Positions 1 through 6,460 of a DNA stretch of 8,505 nucleotides are shown here, piece after piece. The first letter of the stretch is position 1, and each line of letters begins with the position of its first letter. A program made the translations under genes and the position numbers. A model generated the notes under the pieces. That model had not been told where the DNA came from. It searched no databases and was given only the letters and a program-made list of their open reading frames with translations. This stretch comes from Phycisphaera mikurensis NBRC 102666. Its GTDB lineage: Bacteria > Planctomycetota > Phycisphaerae > Phycisphaerales > SM1A02. The DNA lies in assembly GCA_945870475.1 (NCBI GenBank), contig CAMBSR010000093.1, positions 1 through 8,505 of the forward strand, written 5' to 3'.

Positions 1-5
1 CTCCA

Positions 6-2996
6 GTGCACGGTATGCAATCCCCGAATGCCATCTCCTCCGAAGACGTGCCCCCGCGTCACTTCGCGCGTCGTTCTCCACGAACCGCGCGTGCGTTGGC
101 ATTCGGGCTCGCCGCCGCCGTGGGCCTGGCGCTCGGAGTCTCCGCGTCCGCGCAGACCTGCGGGTCGCCCATCCCGGCCACGCTCGGCGACACCGCGTTC
201 GCGACCACCGCCGGCAACACCATCGTGCTCACGGGGCTCTGCGATCTCTCGCAGATCAGCGCCGACGTGATGTACAACGCCTCGTGGTTCCGCTTCGTGG
301 CGCCCTCCTCCGGCACGTACATCGCGCGCACCTGCGGGTCGGTCAACTTCGACTCCAAGATGGCGGTCTTCACCGACTGCTCGAACCTGGCATCGGTCAT
401 CGGGTGCAACGACGACTCGGCCGGCTGCACCACCACCGCCGGCCAAGCGTGGGCCTCCAAGGTGACCTTCAACGCCACCGCCGGCACCACCTACTACGTG
501 GCGGTCGGCGGTTTCGGCGCCGCGACAGTGGGCGCCGGCAGCCTGAACCTGTCCTCTTCAGGATCCAGCGGCCCCGATGGCAGCACCTGCACGAACGCCA
601 TCACCGCGGTTGCCGGCCTGAACGCCTTCAACACCGCGGGATCCGCCGAAAGCGTCAACCTCGCCGGACTCTGCGACCCGGGAAGCGCCGGCGACGAGAT
701 CATCCACCGCGCCCGCTGGTTCACGTACACCGCATCGGCAAGCAACGACGTGGAGATCTCCACGTGCGGCCTGGCACCGTTCGACACGCGCCTCGCGGTG
801 TTCGCCAACTGCAGCACCACCAGCGTGATCGCCTGCAACGACGATGCCGCAGGCTGCGCAGGCTTCACCAGCACGGTGCGCTTCGCCGCCACCGCCGGCA
901 GCACCTACAAGATCGCCGTGGGCGGGTTCGACGTGGCAAGTGCCGGCGCCGGCCAGCTCCTGCTGACGCCGAACGCACCGCCGCCGGCTGCGTGCGGCAC
1001 CAGCAGCAACAGCTGCTGCGCGCCGAACACCACGCCCTTCTGCTCCGACGAATCGTGCTGCGCGCTCGTCTGCGCCGAGGACCCCTACTGCTGCGCGATC
1101 GACGGCGCATGGGACGCCACCTGCGCGAACCAGGCGTCCATCCTCTGCACGTCGTGCGGCGCGGGCACCTGCCAGCTGCCTGCGTCCAACGCCACCGAGG
1201 CAGAGGCCTGCGGAACCAACCTCAACGGCGGCTGCGAATCGACGCCCTTCGCCGCGCAGGCCATCAGCGTCGGCGCGCGCGTGGCGGGCACGTTCTGGGC
1301 CGAGGGCGACAACCGCGATACCGACTGGTACCAGCTCCAGGTCTCGTCGCTCTCGACGCTCACCCTCAATCTGTATTCCAAGGGACCGGGCCGCGTGTTC
1401 CTGGTGGACGACGGCTGTCCCGGCGCGGTGATCGCCGCCAGCGACCCCGGCGCCGCCTCGTGCCCCGGGACCGTGGTGCAGTGCGTCCTCCCCGGCACGT
1501 ACCGCATCGTGGTGGCCATGACGGTCTTCACCGGCTTCCCCTGCAGCGATGCGGCCAACCGCAACTACGTGCTGTCGGTCGATTCCGCTCCCTGCGACGC
1601 CACCGCACCGTCGAACGACGATTGCGCGACGGCCCAGGCAGTGCCGGCGAGCGGCGGCAACTACGCCTTCGATACGCGCTTGGCGGACAGCTCGAACGCC
1701 GCGCTCGACCCCACGTGCGACGAGGGCAACGGCATCGCGTTCGTGAAGGACGTCTGGTACTCGTGGACCCCCGCGGCCGGCGTGGCGCGCATCAGCACCT
1801 GCGGCACCGCCAGCCTCGACACGCGCCTGGCCGTCTACCTCGGCTGCAGCGGCAGCACCATCGCCTGCAACGACGACTTCGCCGGGTGCAGCGGATTCAC
1901 CAGCCGCATCGACCTCCTCTCCGATGGCAGCACCTCCTACCGGATCCGCCTCGGCGGCTACGACTCCGCCGGCACGGGCTCGGTGTCCTTCAGCGTCATC
2001 CCGCAGCTTGCGAACGACGAGTGCAGCGGCGCACTGCCGATCACGGCGGGTACCACCGCGTTCAGCACCGACGACGCCACCACCAGCGCGCCACCGCTCA
2101 GCTCGCTCTGCGAGGAGGGCTTCGGCCTCTCGTTCGTCAAGGACATCTGGTACCGCTACAACGCCGCGGCCGATGGCCAGGTGGCGATTTCCACGTGCTC
2201 GACCGCCGGGTTCGACACGCGGCTGGCAGCGTATTCCTCGTGCAACGGCACCCTGCTTGCCTGCAACGACGACACCACCGGCTGCACCACGCTCACGAGC
2301 CGAATGACCTTCAACGTGGCCGCCGGATCGAGCTACCTGATCCGCGTCGGCGGACATGTGGGCGGCGGCACCGGCACCATCAGCCTAGTGGCCGGCGGTG
2401 CCGGCGGTGGCGGACCCACCAACGACACCTGCGCCACCGCACTGGTGGTCCCGTCCACGGGCGGCAGCATCAGCTTCGACAGCAGCCTGGCCGTGAGCGA
2501 TGCCCCGACCTCGCCCTCCGGCGACTGCTCTGGCAGCGGAATCTTCAACGACGTGTGGTTCTCCTGGACACCCGCTACGCGCGGCGACGCCACGCTGAGC
2601 ACCTGCGCGGGCGCACAGTTCGACACCCGCATGGAACTCTGGAGCGGCTGCCCCGGCGGTGGTGGCTCGGTGCTCGCCTGCAACGACGACTTCTGCGGGA
2701 ACTTCAGCTCGATGACCGTGGCCGTGGAGTGCGGCACGCCGTACCTGGTGCGGATCGGTTCCTATTCGTCCGCGGCGTTCGGAACCGGCACCCTCAGCAT
2801 CGTGCCCGGCACCGTGCAGTGCCTCAGCCCGTGCCCGGCGGACTTCAACCATGACCAGCGCGTGAACGGTGCAGACCTGGCCATGATGCTCGCCAACTGG
2901 GGCAACTCCGGAACCGGCGACATGAACGGCGACGGCGTCGTCAACGGCACCGACCTCGGCCTGTTCCTGAGTGGCTGGGGGCCATGCCCTGGCTGA
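6..2996 (+). CDS. Secreted multidomain protein: five C-N-D-D repeats, one 9-Cys module, dockerin-like C-terminus
   Basis: Seen: a basic N-terminus and a hydrophobic stretch (about residues 30-45) end in S-A-S-A before Q50-T-C-G, a good type I signal peptide. The mature protein has two ~140-residue repeats (52-185, 191-325), a 9-Cys module (330-384), a beta-rich domain resembling bacterial pre-peptidase C-terminal (PPC) domains (about 388-530, with D435-N-R-D-T-D-W), three more repeats (536-933), and a dockerin-like tail (939-996) ending W-G-P-C-P-G. Each repeat has an S/R-T-C-G/A strand, F/L-D-T-R-L-A-V-like residues and C-N-D-D (C134, C277, C621, C753, C892). The tail has two Ca-loop patterns: D946/N948/D950/N954/D957 and D972/N974/D976/N980/D983. 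No catalytic motif is visible, so a structural, adhesive or binding role outside the cytoplasm is inferred. The start is uncertain: GTG at 6 is in frame, ATG at 15 is equally good, and the frame stays open to the window edge, so the true start could be upstream. Confidence 0.88.
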   Translation: MHGMQSPNAISSEDVPPRHFARRSPRTARALAFGLAAAVGLALGVSASAQTCGSPIPATLGDTAFATTAGNTIVLTGLCDLSQISADVMYNASWFRFVAPSSGTYIARTCGSVNFDSKMAVFTDCSNLASVIGCNDDSAGCTTTAGQAWASKVTFNATAGTTYYVAVGGFGAATVGAGSLNLSSSGSSGPDGSTCTNAITAVAGLNAFNTAGSAESVNLAGLCDPGSAGDEIIHRARWFTYTASASNDVEISTCGLAPFDTRLAVFANCSTTSVIACNDDAAGCAGFTSTVRFAATAGSTYKIAVGGFDVASAGAGQLLLTPNAPPPAACGTSSNSCCAPNTTPFCSDESCCALVCAEDPYCCAIDGAWDATCANQASILCTSCGAGTCQLPASNATEAEACGTNLNGGCESTPFAAQAISVGARVAGTFWAEGDNRDTDWYQLQVSSLSTLTLNLYSKGPGRVFLVDDGCPGAVIAASDPGAASCPGTVVQCVLPGTYRIVVAMTVFTGFPCSDAANRNYVLSVDSAPCDATAPSNDDCATAQAVPASGGNYAFDTRLADSSNAALDPTCDEGNGIAFVKDVWYSWTPAAGVARISTCGTASLDTRLAVYLGCSGSTIACNDDFAGCSGFTSRIDLLSDGSTSYRIRLGGYDSAGTGSVSFSVIPQLANDECSGALPITAGTTAFSTDDATTSAPPLSSLCEEGFGLSFVKDIWYRYNAAADGQVAISTCSTAGFDTRLAAYSSCNGTLLACNDDTTGCTTLTSRMTFNVAAGSSYLIRVGGHVGGGTGTISLVAGGAGGGGPTNDTCATALVVPSTGGSISFDSSLAVSDAPTSPSGDCSGSGIFNDVWFSWTPATRGDATLSTCAGAQFDTRMELWSGCPGGGGSVLACNDDFCGNFSSMTVAVECGTPYLVRIGSYSSAAFGTGTLSIVPGTVQCLSPCPADFNHDQRVNGADLAMMLANWGNSGTGDMNGDGVVNGTDLGLFLSGWGPCPG
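159..980 (+). repeat. C-N-D-D domain repeats 1 and 2
   Basis: Two tandem protein-level repeats, residues 52-185 and 191-325 of the first gene. Each runs: Cys near the start, A-F-x-T-A-G, a L-C-D segment, an aromatic W-F strand, R/S-T-C-G, F-D-S-K-M or F-D-T-R-L, A-V-F-x-x-C, I-x/A-C-N-D-D-x-A-G-C, a T-A-G-(S/T)-x-Y-x-(I/V)-A-V-G-G-F strand and a G-A-G-x-L-x-L strand. The two C-N-D-D motifs lie 143 residues apart. The strand-rich pattern with a final Y-x-I-x-V-G-G strand resembles PPC-like beta-sandwich domains, but that fold assignment is inference. Confidence 0.75.
993..1157 (+). other. Region encoding the single 9-Cys module of the first protein
   Basis: Codes for residues 330-384. From C337 the spacing is C-x8-C-x4-CC-x3-C-x5-CC-x9-C-x7-C. 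This matches the four modules of the downstream gene except for two extra residues between the second CC pair and the W-D-x-x-C element. The H found in C-x3-H of the downstream copies is N341 here. It is followed at once by the PPC-like domain, the same order as module 3 of the downstream gene. Confidence 0.75.
1611..2804 (+). repeat. C-N-D-D domain repeats 3, 4 and 5
   Basis: Three tandem protein-level repeats, about residues 536-665, 669-800 and 806-933. Each opens with an N-D-(D/E/T)-C element, then has F-(V/N)-(K/D)-D-(V/I)-W-(Y/F), S-T-C, a D-T-R element, A-C-N-D-D, and R-(L/V)-G-G/S near the end. C-N-D-D starts at C621, C753 and C892, so the periods are 132 and 139 residues. DNA similarity is visible at the D-T-R-L codons (near 1819, 2212 and 2620) and the A-C-N-D-D codons (near 1863, 2259 and 2676). 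A glycine-rich linker (A-G-G-A-G-G-G-G type) separates repeats 4 and 5. Confidence 0.75.
2415..2441 (+). repeat. 27-bp direct repeat, copy in first gene
   Basis: This stretch encodes P-T-N-D-T-C-A-T-A at the start of repeat 5. It is identical over 27 bases to 4302-4328, which lies in the same reading frame and at the same domain boundary of the next gene. The match stops sharply on both sides. It begins CCCACCAACGACACC. Confidence 0.85.
2820..2993 (+). other. Region encoding a dockerin-like C-terminal domain
   Basis: Codes for residues 939-996. Two 12-residue EF-hand-like loops carry D/N at loop positions 1, 3, 5, 9 and 12 (D946, N948, D950, N954, D957; D972, N974, D976, N980, D983), each followed by a L-x-x-(M/F)-L helix and ending in W-G. 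Cysteines flank the domain (C939, C943 before it; C994 at the very end), so a disulfide could clamp the fold. This matches the C-terminal dockerin variant common in Phycisphaerales proteins (from memory it is called 'GC-type dockerin' in RefSeq annotation). Confidence 0.8.
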
Positions 2997-3083
2997 ACCC
3001 CGGGGCCGGATGTCCCCCGCGGACCGATGGGACGAAGAGACCGTTGCATCCCTTGATAGCCTGATCGATTCGCCGAACACATC

Positions 3084-4889
3084 ATGAAGACGATCCTCGC
3101 CAGCCTCGCCGCCGTTGCCGCCCTGCTCCTTGCGGGCAGCGCGCGCGCGCAGACCTGCGGCGGGACGCCCGACAGCTGCCTGGTGGCCCACACCGCCGCC
3201 GGATGCTCGGACAGCGAGTGCTGCTCCACCGTGTGTGCGCTGATCCCCGAGTGCTGCTCCATCACGTGGGACACCTCGTGCGCGGCGCTTGCCGACAGCG
3301 ACTGCGCCGGCCTCTGCGGCGCCACCGCGAGCGGCTCGTGCACCTCCACGCACTCCAACGGCGGATGCTCCGACGCCGCCTGCTGCAGCGCCGTCTGCGC
3401 CAAGGACCCGCCCTGCTGCGACGTCGCGTGGGACACCACGTGCGTCTTCGAGACGGAGTTCTATTGTGCGTCCGGTCCGCCGGTCGAGTGCGGGCTCCCG
3501 AGCCAAGGCCCGTGCATCATCGAGCATTCGACCCCCGGCTGCAACGACGCCACCTGCTGCAACACGGTCTGCGCGCTTGACCCCACCTGCTGCACCGGGG
3601 CCTGGGACCAGTTCTGCGTGGCGCTTGCGCTGAGCTACTGCGGCGGCTGCACCGTGACCTGCCCGACGGATGGCAGCAACGAACCCGAGCAGTGCGGCGC
3701 GCGCAGCAACGACCCCTGCGCCGGCGCGGGACAGACCGCCACCCCGCTCACGGCCGGCATCGGCCGCTGCGGCACGCTCGATGGCCAGAACACGGGCACC
3801 GCGTGGACCGGAGACCGCGACGTCTACTCCATCACGCTCACCGACACCGACGGCGACGGCCTAGTGCGGATCGTGGTGCACCTGCAGTCGGAATCCCCCA
3901 CGTTCGCGTCGGTTGTGCCGGCATCGTGCCCCGTCAACCTGTCGACGGCACCGCTCAAGGTGGAATCGCCCAACTGCATCGATTCGGCCGGTGGCACCTG
4001 CGTGCCCCCGGGCAACTACTGGGTGGTCGTGATGCCGGGAACGGCGGCATCGCCCGGCTCCACGACGCCGATCATCTGCGACACGCCGCTGCGCTACGTG
4101 GTCATGGCCGAGGTGTCGCAGTCGGGCTGCGCACCGGTCTGCTCCAGCAACTCCGGGCCATGCTTCGACGCGCACGAGACGCCCGGCTGCTCGAACGTCG
4201 CCTGCTGCCAGCAGACCTGCCTGGTGGACCCCACCTGCTGCAGCTTCGGCTGGGACATCGACTGCGCACGCACCGCGGCCTCCACCTGCGGAGCACCGCT
4301 TCCCACCAACGACACCTGCGCCACCGCAACGCCGCTCGCGGTCGGGCAGACGATCGAGTTCTCCACCATCCGCGCCACCACTGATGCGCTGGCCTTGCCG
4401 GCAAGTTGCGATCCCGGCAGCGGAAACACCATGGGTCCGGACCTCTGGTACTCCTACGACACCGAACGCAGCGGCAACGCCGCGGTCAGCACCTGCGGAT
4501 CGGCCACGGACCTTCGGCTGGCGATCTACGTGGGCACCTGCGCCGGCCCCGCGCTGGTGGCGTGCGGCTCCAGCAGCGTCCTCTGCACCCCGGGCACCGG
4601 CGCGCGCGTGCAGTTCAGCGCCGTGTGCGGCAACACGTACCTGATCCGCGTGGGCGGTGAGAACCCGCAGCAAGGCGGCTCCGGCCGCATCACGCTGACC
4701 GGTTCCGGCCCCATCTGCCCGGGCCGCTGCCCGTCGGACATCAACCGCGATCGGAACGTCAACGGTGCGGACCTCGGCCTGCTCCTCGGCAATTGGCGTG
4801 GGTTCGGCCTCGGCGACCTCAACCTGGACGGCACGGTCAACGGCGCGGACCTCGGCATCCTGCTCGGCGACTGGGGTCCGTGCCCCTGA
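3084..4889 (+). CDS. Secreted Cys-rich protein: four 9-Cys modules, PPC-like domain, one degenerate C-N-D-D domain, dockerin-like tail
   Basis: Seen: a signal peptide (K2, hydrophobic residues 4-18, S-A-R-A22 before Q23-T-C-G). Four cysteine modules with identical spacing start at C32, C86, C144 and C360; each spans 43 residues and contains a W-D. A PPC-like beta domain with G243-D-R-D lies between modules 3 and 4 (about 190-348). One C-N-D-D-type domain (408-543) keeps S-T-C-G and D-x-R-L but has G-S-S in place of N-D-D after C494. The dockerin-like tail (545-601) has loops D552/N554/D556/N560/D563 and D578/N580/D582/N586/D589 and ends W-G-P-C-P. By hand count about 60 of 601 residues are Cys, which implies heavy disulfide bonding outside the cytoplasm. 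The ATG at 3084 is chosen because the signal peptide starts there; no Shine-Dalgarno sequence is seen. It lies 87 bp after the previous gene on the same strand, so co-transcription is possible. No enzyme motif is visible; a structural or binding role is inferred. Confidence 0.9.
   Translation: MKTILASLAAVAALLLAGSARAQTCGGTPDSCLVAHTAAGCSDSECCSTVCALIPECCSITWDTSCAALADSDCAGLCGATASGSCTSTHSNGGCSDAACCSAVCAKDPPCCDVAWDTTCVFETEFYCASGPPVECGLPSQGPCIIEHSTPGCNDATCCNTVCALDPTCCTGAWDQFCVALALSYCGGCTVTCPTDGSNEPEQCGARSNDPCAGAGQTATPLTAGIGRCGTLDGQNTGTAWTGDRDVYSITLTDTDGDGLVRIVVHLQSESPTFASVVPASCPVNLSTAPLKVESPNCIDSAGGTCVPPGNYWVVVMPGTAASPGSTTPIICDTPLRYVVMAEVSQSGCAPVCSSNSGPCFDAHETPGCSNVACCQQTCLVDPTCCSFGWDIDCARTAASTCGAPLPTNDTCATATPLAVGQTIEFSTIRATTDALALPASCDPGSGNTMGPDLWYSYDTERSGNAAVSTCGSATDLRLAIYVGTCAGPALVACGSSSVLCTPGTGARVQFSAVCGNTYLIRVGGENPQQGGSGRITLTGSGPICPGRCPSDINRDRNVNGADLGLLLGNWRGFGLGDLNLDGTVNGADLGILLGDWGPCP
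3177..3641 (+). repeat. Tandem 9-Cys modules 1-3
   Basis: Modules at residues 32-74, 86-128 and 144-186 (bases 3177-3305, 3339-3467, 3513-3641). All three follow exactly C-x3-H-x4-C-x4-CC-x3-C-x5-CC-x3-W-D-x2-C-x7-C. H36, H90 and H148 and the W-D pair are invariant. Sequence between the cysteines varies, so spacing is under stronger constraint than composition. I do not recall a named family with this exact spacing, although C-C-x-x-V-C...D-P-x-C-C...W-D-x-x-C strings occur in secreted planctomycete and myxobacterial proteins. Confidence 0.85.
4161..4289 (+). repeat. 9-Cys module 4
   Basis: Residues 360-402, with the same 43-residue spacing as modules 1-3 (C360, C369, C374-375, C379, C385-386, C394, C402) and the same H364 and W-D. 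Two extra cysteines precede it (C349, C353). It is separated from module 3 by the PPC-like domain and leads directly into the degenerate C-N-D-D domain. Confidence 0.85.
4302..4328 (+). repeat. 27-bp direct repeat, copy in second gene
   Basis: Identical to 2415-2441 in the upstream gene, in the same frame, and encodes the opening P-T-N-D-T-C-A-T-A of the C-N-D-D-type domain. Flanking bases differ on both sides. It may reflect domain duplication or gene conversion between the neighbouring genes. Confidence 0.85.
4716..4886 (+). other. Region encoding the dockerin-like C-terminal domain of the second protein
   Basis: Codes for residues 545-601. The two Ca-loops (from D552 and from D578) share the N-G-A-D-L-G core, and the end is L-G-D-W-G-P-C-P, nearly matching the first protein. 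C545, C549 and C600 flank the fold as in the first protein. The first and second loop segments also resemble each other, as expected for the duplicated dockerin type I motif. Confidence 0.82.
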
Positions 4890-4895
4890 ATCCGC

Positions 4896-4929
4896 GCGCG
4901 TGACGCCCGCGGCCCCCGCCGCGACGCGC
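4896..4929. terminator. Candidate bidirectional hairpin between convergent genes
   Basis: Within the 54-bp gap between two converging genes, GCGCGT (4896-4901) pairs with ACGCGC (4924-4929). Inside it, CGCGG (4908-4912) pairs with CCGCG (4919-4923) around a 6-base loop, with a 6-base bulge on the left arm. Position and strength suit a transcription stop for both genes. There is no T-run on either side, so it is not a classical intrinsic terminator, and GC-rich DNA makes chance pairing likely. Confidence 0.3.
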
Positions 4930-4943
4930 CCCCGCCCCGACGC

Positions 4944-6416
4944 TCAGCCCTCGGCCTTGATCCGCTCGGAAAGCGCACGTCGCATGATCTTCCCCGTGGG
5001 GTTCCGCGGCAGCATCTCGAGCACGCGGAATTCGCGCGGCACCTTGTAGGGCGGCAGCTTCTCGCGCACGAAGGCGCGGACATCCTGCTCGTCCCAGGCC
5101 ACATCGTCCTTCAGTTCCACGAAGCAGATCGGCACCTCGCCGCGCGACGGATCCTGCAGGCCCACCACCGCTGAATCCTTGACGAAGGGATGGTGGTTCA
5201 CCACCTCCTCGATCTCGCGCGGGAAGACGTTCTCGCCGGAAATGATGAGCATCTCCTTGATGCGGCCGGTGATGAAGAGGTGCCCGTCGTCGTCTCGGCG
5301 GCCCATGTCGCCGGTGCGGAAGAACCCGTGCTCGTCGAAGACGGAGGCAGTGAGCTCGGGCAGGTTGTAGTAGCCCTTCATCACGTTCGGGCCCTTGATG
5401 CGCACTTCGCCGTCCTGGTTCGGGCCCAGGAGCTGGCCGTCCGGACCGACGATCCGCTCCTCGACGCGCGGCAGCGCGCGCCCCACCGAATGCGGGCGGA
5501 ATTCCTCGGGCAGGCACCAGTTGGTGCATGGCGAGGTCTCGGTCAGGCCGTAGCCCTCGTTGATGCGCTTGCCGAAGCGCTCCATGAAGCCGGACGCCAC
5601 CTTGTCGGGGAGCGGCTCGCCGCCGGAGACCACGTAGCGCAGGCTTTCGAGCGCCTCCGCATCGGCCTTCTTGGCGTGGAGCAGCGCGTTGTACATGGAC
5701 GGGATGGCCACGAAGACCGTGGGCCGGTGCTTGCGGGCCAGCTCGAGCAGCTTGCCCGGGATGAAGCGCGCCGTGTAGACGGCGCCGCAACCAACCACGA
5801 GCGGCAGGAGCGTCATCACCGTCAGGCCGAAGCTGTGGAACTGCGGCAGGACGCCGAGCATGGTGTCGCGGTGGTCGAACTGCGCCCAGTCCACCACCTG
5901 CTCGACGTTGGCGGACAGGTTGCGGTCGGAGAGCATGACGCCCTTGGGCCGCCCGCTGGTGCCGCTCGTGTAGAGGATCACCAGCGTGTCGTCGGGCGCG
6001 GCGGATGGGCCGAAGCTGACGGGCGGCACCCCGGTGAAGCGCATCTCGTCCAGACGGATGACCTCCAACCCCGGGATCGGCCCGCCGATGACGTCGAGCA
6101 TGGGACCGACGGCGATCACCGCGTCCAGGCCGGCGTCCTTGGCGATGAACTCGAGGTCGCTCCGGGACAGCAGGTAGTTGAGCGGCACGGCCGTCCGCCC
6201 CGCCATCCAGGCGGCCAGCAGCGCCGGCGGGAACATGCCAGAGGTGGGAAGCAGGATCCCCACGTTCTGCGCCTTGCTCCGGGTGCGGATCTCCCGCGCC
6301 AGGTGCCAGGCAGCCACGGTCATGGTGGCCCCCGTCCAGGTGCGGAAGTCGTCCACCGCCACCGGCTTGAAGGCGCGGCGGGCAAGACTCCATTGGATCT
6401 GTCGAAGGAGCGGCAT
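4944..6416 (-). CDS. AMP-forming acyl-CoA synthetase (fatty acid--CoA ligase family)
   Basis: A member of the ANL adenylating superfamily: it should activate a carboxylic acid with ATP to an acyl-AMP and pass the acyl group to CoA (or another thiol) in the cytoplasm. Seen in 490 residues: P-loop Y149-T-S-G-T-S-G-R-P-K-G-V160; G-Y-G-L-T-E-T at 288-294; F-R-T-G-D at 366-370, whose Asp binds the ribose; hinge G384-R-I-K-E followed by I-I-S-G-E-N-V-F-P-R-E-I-E; and N-P-T-G-K476, the catalytic lysine of the small C-terminal domain. All core motifs are intact. At 490 residues it is a little shorter than typical long-chain enzymes (about 520-560), with a compact N-terminus. The spacing and wording resemble fatty-acyl ligases, including the ligase half of Aas-type proteins, but chain length cannot be read from sequence. 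The ATG at 6416 opens before M-P-L-L-R; no Shine-Dalgarno sequence is evident. It converges on gene 2 and diverges from gene 4. Confidence 0.92.
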   Translation of the reverse strand: MPLLRQIQWSLARRAFKPVAVDDFRTWTGATMTVAAWHLAREIRTRSKAQNVGILLPTSGMFPPALLAAWMAGRTAVPLNYLLSRSDLEFIAKDAGLDAVIAVGPMLDVIGGPIPGLEVIRLDEMRFTGVPPVSFGPSAAPDDTLVILYTSGTSGRPKGVMLSDRNLSANVEQVVDWAQFDHRDTMLGVLPQFHSFGLTVMTLLPLVVGCGAVYTARFIPGKLLELARKHRPTVFVAIPSMYNALLHAKKADAEALESLRYVVSGGEPLPDKVASGFMERFGKRINEGYGLTETSPCTNWCLPEEFRPHSVGRALPRVEERIVGPDGQLLGPNQDGEVRIKGPNVMKGYYNLPELTASVFDEHGFFRTGDMGRRDDDGHLFITGRIKEMLIISGENVFPREIEEVVNHHPFVKDSAVVGLQDPSRGEVPICFVELKDDVAWDEQDVRAFVREKLPPYKVPREFRVLEMLPRNPTGKIMRRALSERIKAEG

Positions 6417-6460
6417 GATTGGTGGAGGGGCCGGAAGGCAGCAGCCGATACCATACCTTC
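6417..6460. promoter_or_regulatory. Short divergent intergenic region
   Basis: These 44 bp separate the start codons of the acyl-CoA synthetase (leftward) and the SPOR protein (rightward). Both promoters must lie here or overlap the opposite gene. On the minus strand TATGGT (complement of 6450-6455) resembles a -10 box about 34 bp from the ligase ATG, but no matching -35 is seen. No clear Shine-Dalgarno sequence precedes either start. If the rightward gene really begins at 6500 or 6503, the gap is about 85 bp. Confidence 0.3.

Noticed and set aside
558..2357. Long antisense open frame (599 codons) opposite the first gene
   Set aside because: Composition is Ala/Gly/Arg/Val-rich with no motif, and its periodicity mirrors the repeats of the sense gene. 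High GC content suppresses stop codons on the other strand.
284..2854. Long open frame (856 codons) in another frame on the plus strand within the first gene
   Set aside because: Its translation is dominated by Arg, Leu and His runs typical of an off-frame reading of GC-rich DNA, with no domain. The overlapping frame has a signal peptide, repeats and a dockerin-like tail.
3001..3019. Possible hairpin after the first gene (CGGGG with CCCCG around a 9-base loop)
   Set aside because: Only five base pairs, a large loop, no T-run, and GC-rich surroundings make it indistinguishable from chance. The 87-bp gap shows no convincing promoter either.
993..4289. Cellulosome component or glycoside hydrolase, suggested by the dockerin-like tails
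   Set aside because: No catalytic domain, cohesin or carbohydrate-active motif can be seen in either protein; the tail alone does not support that role.
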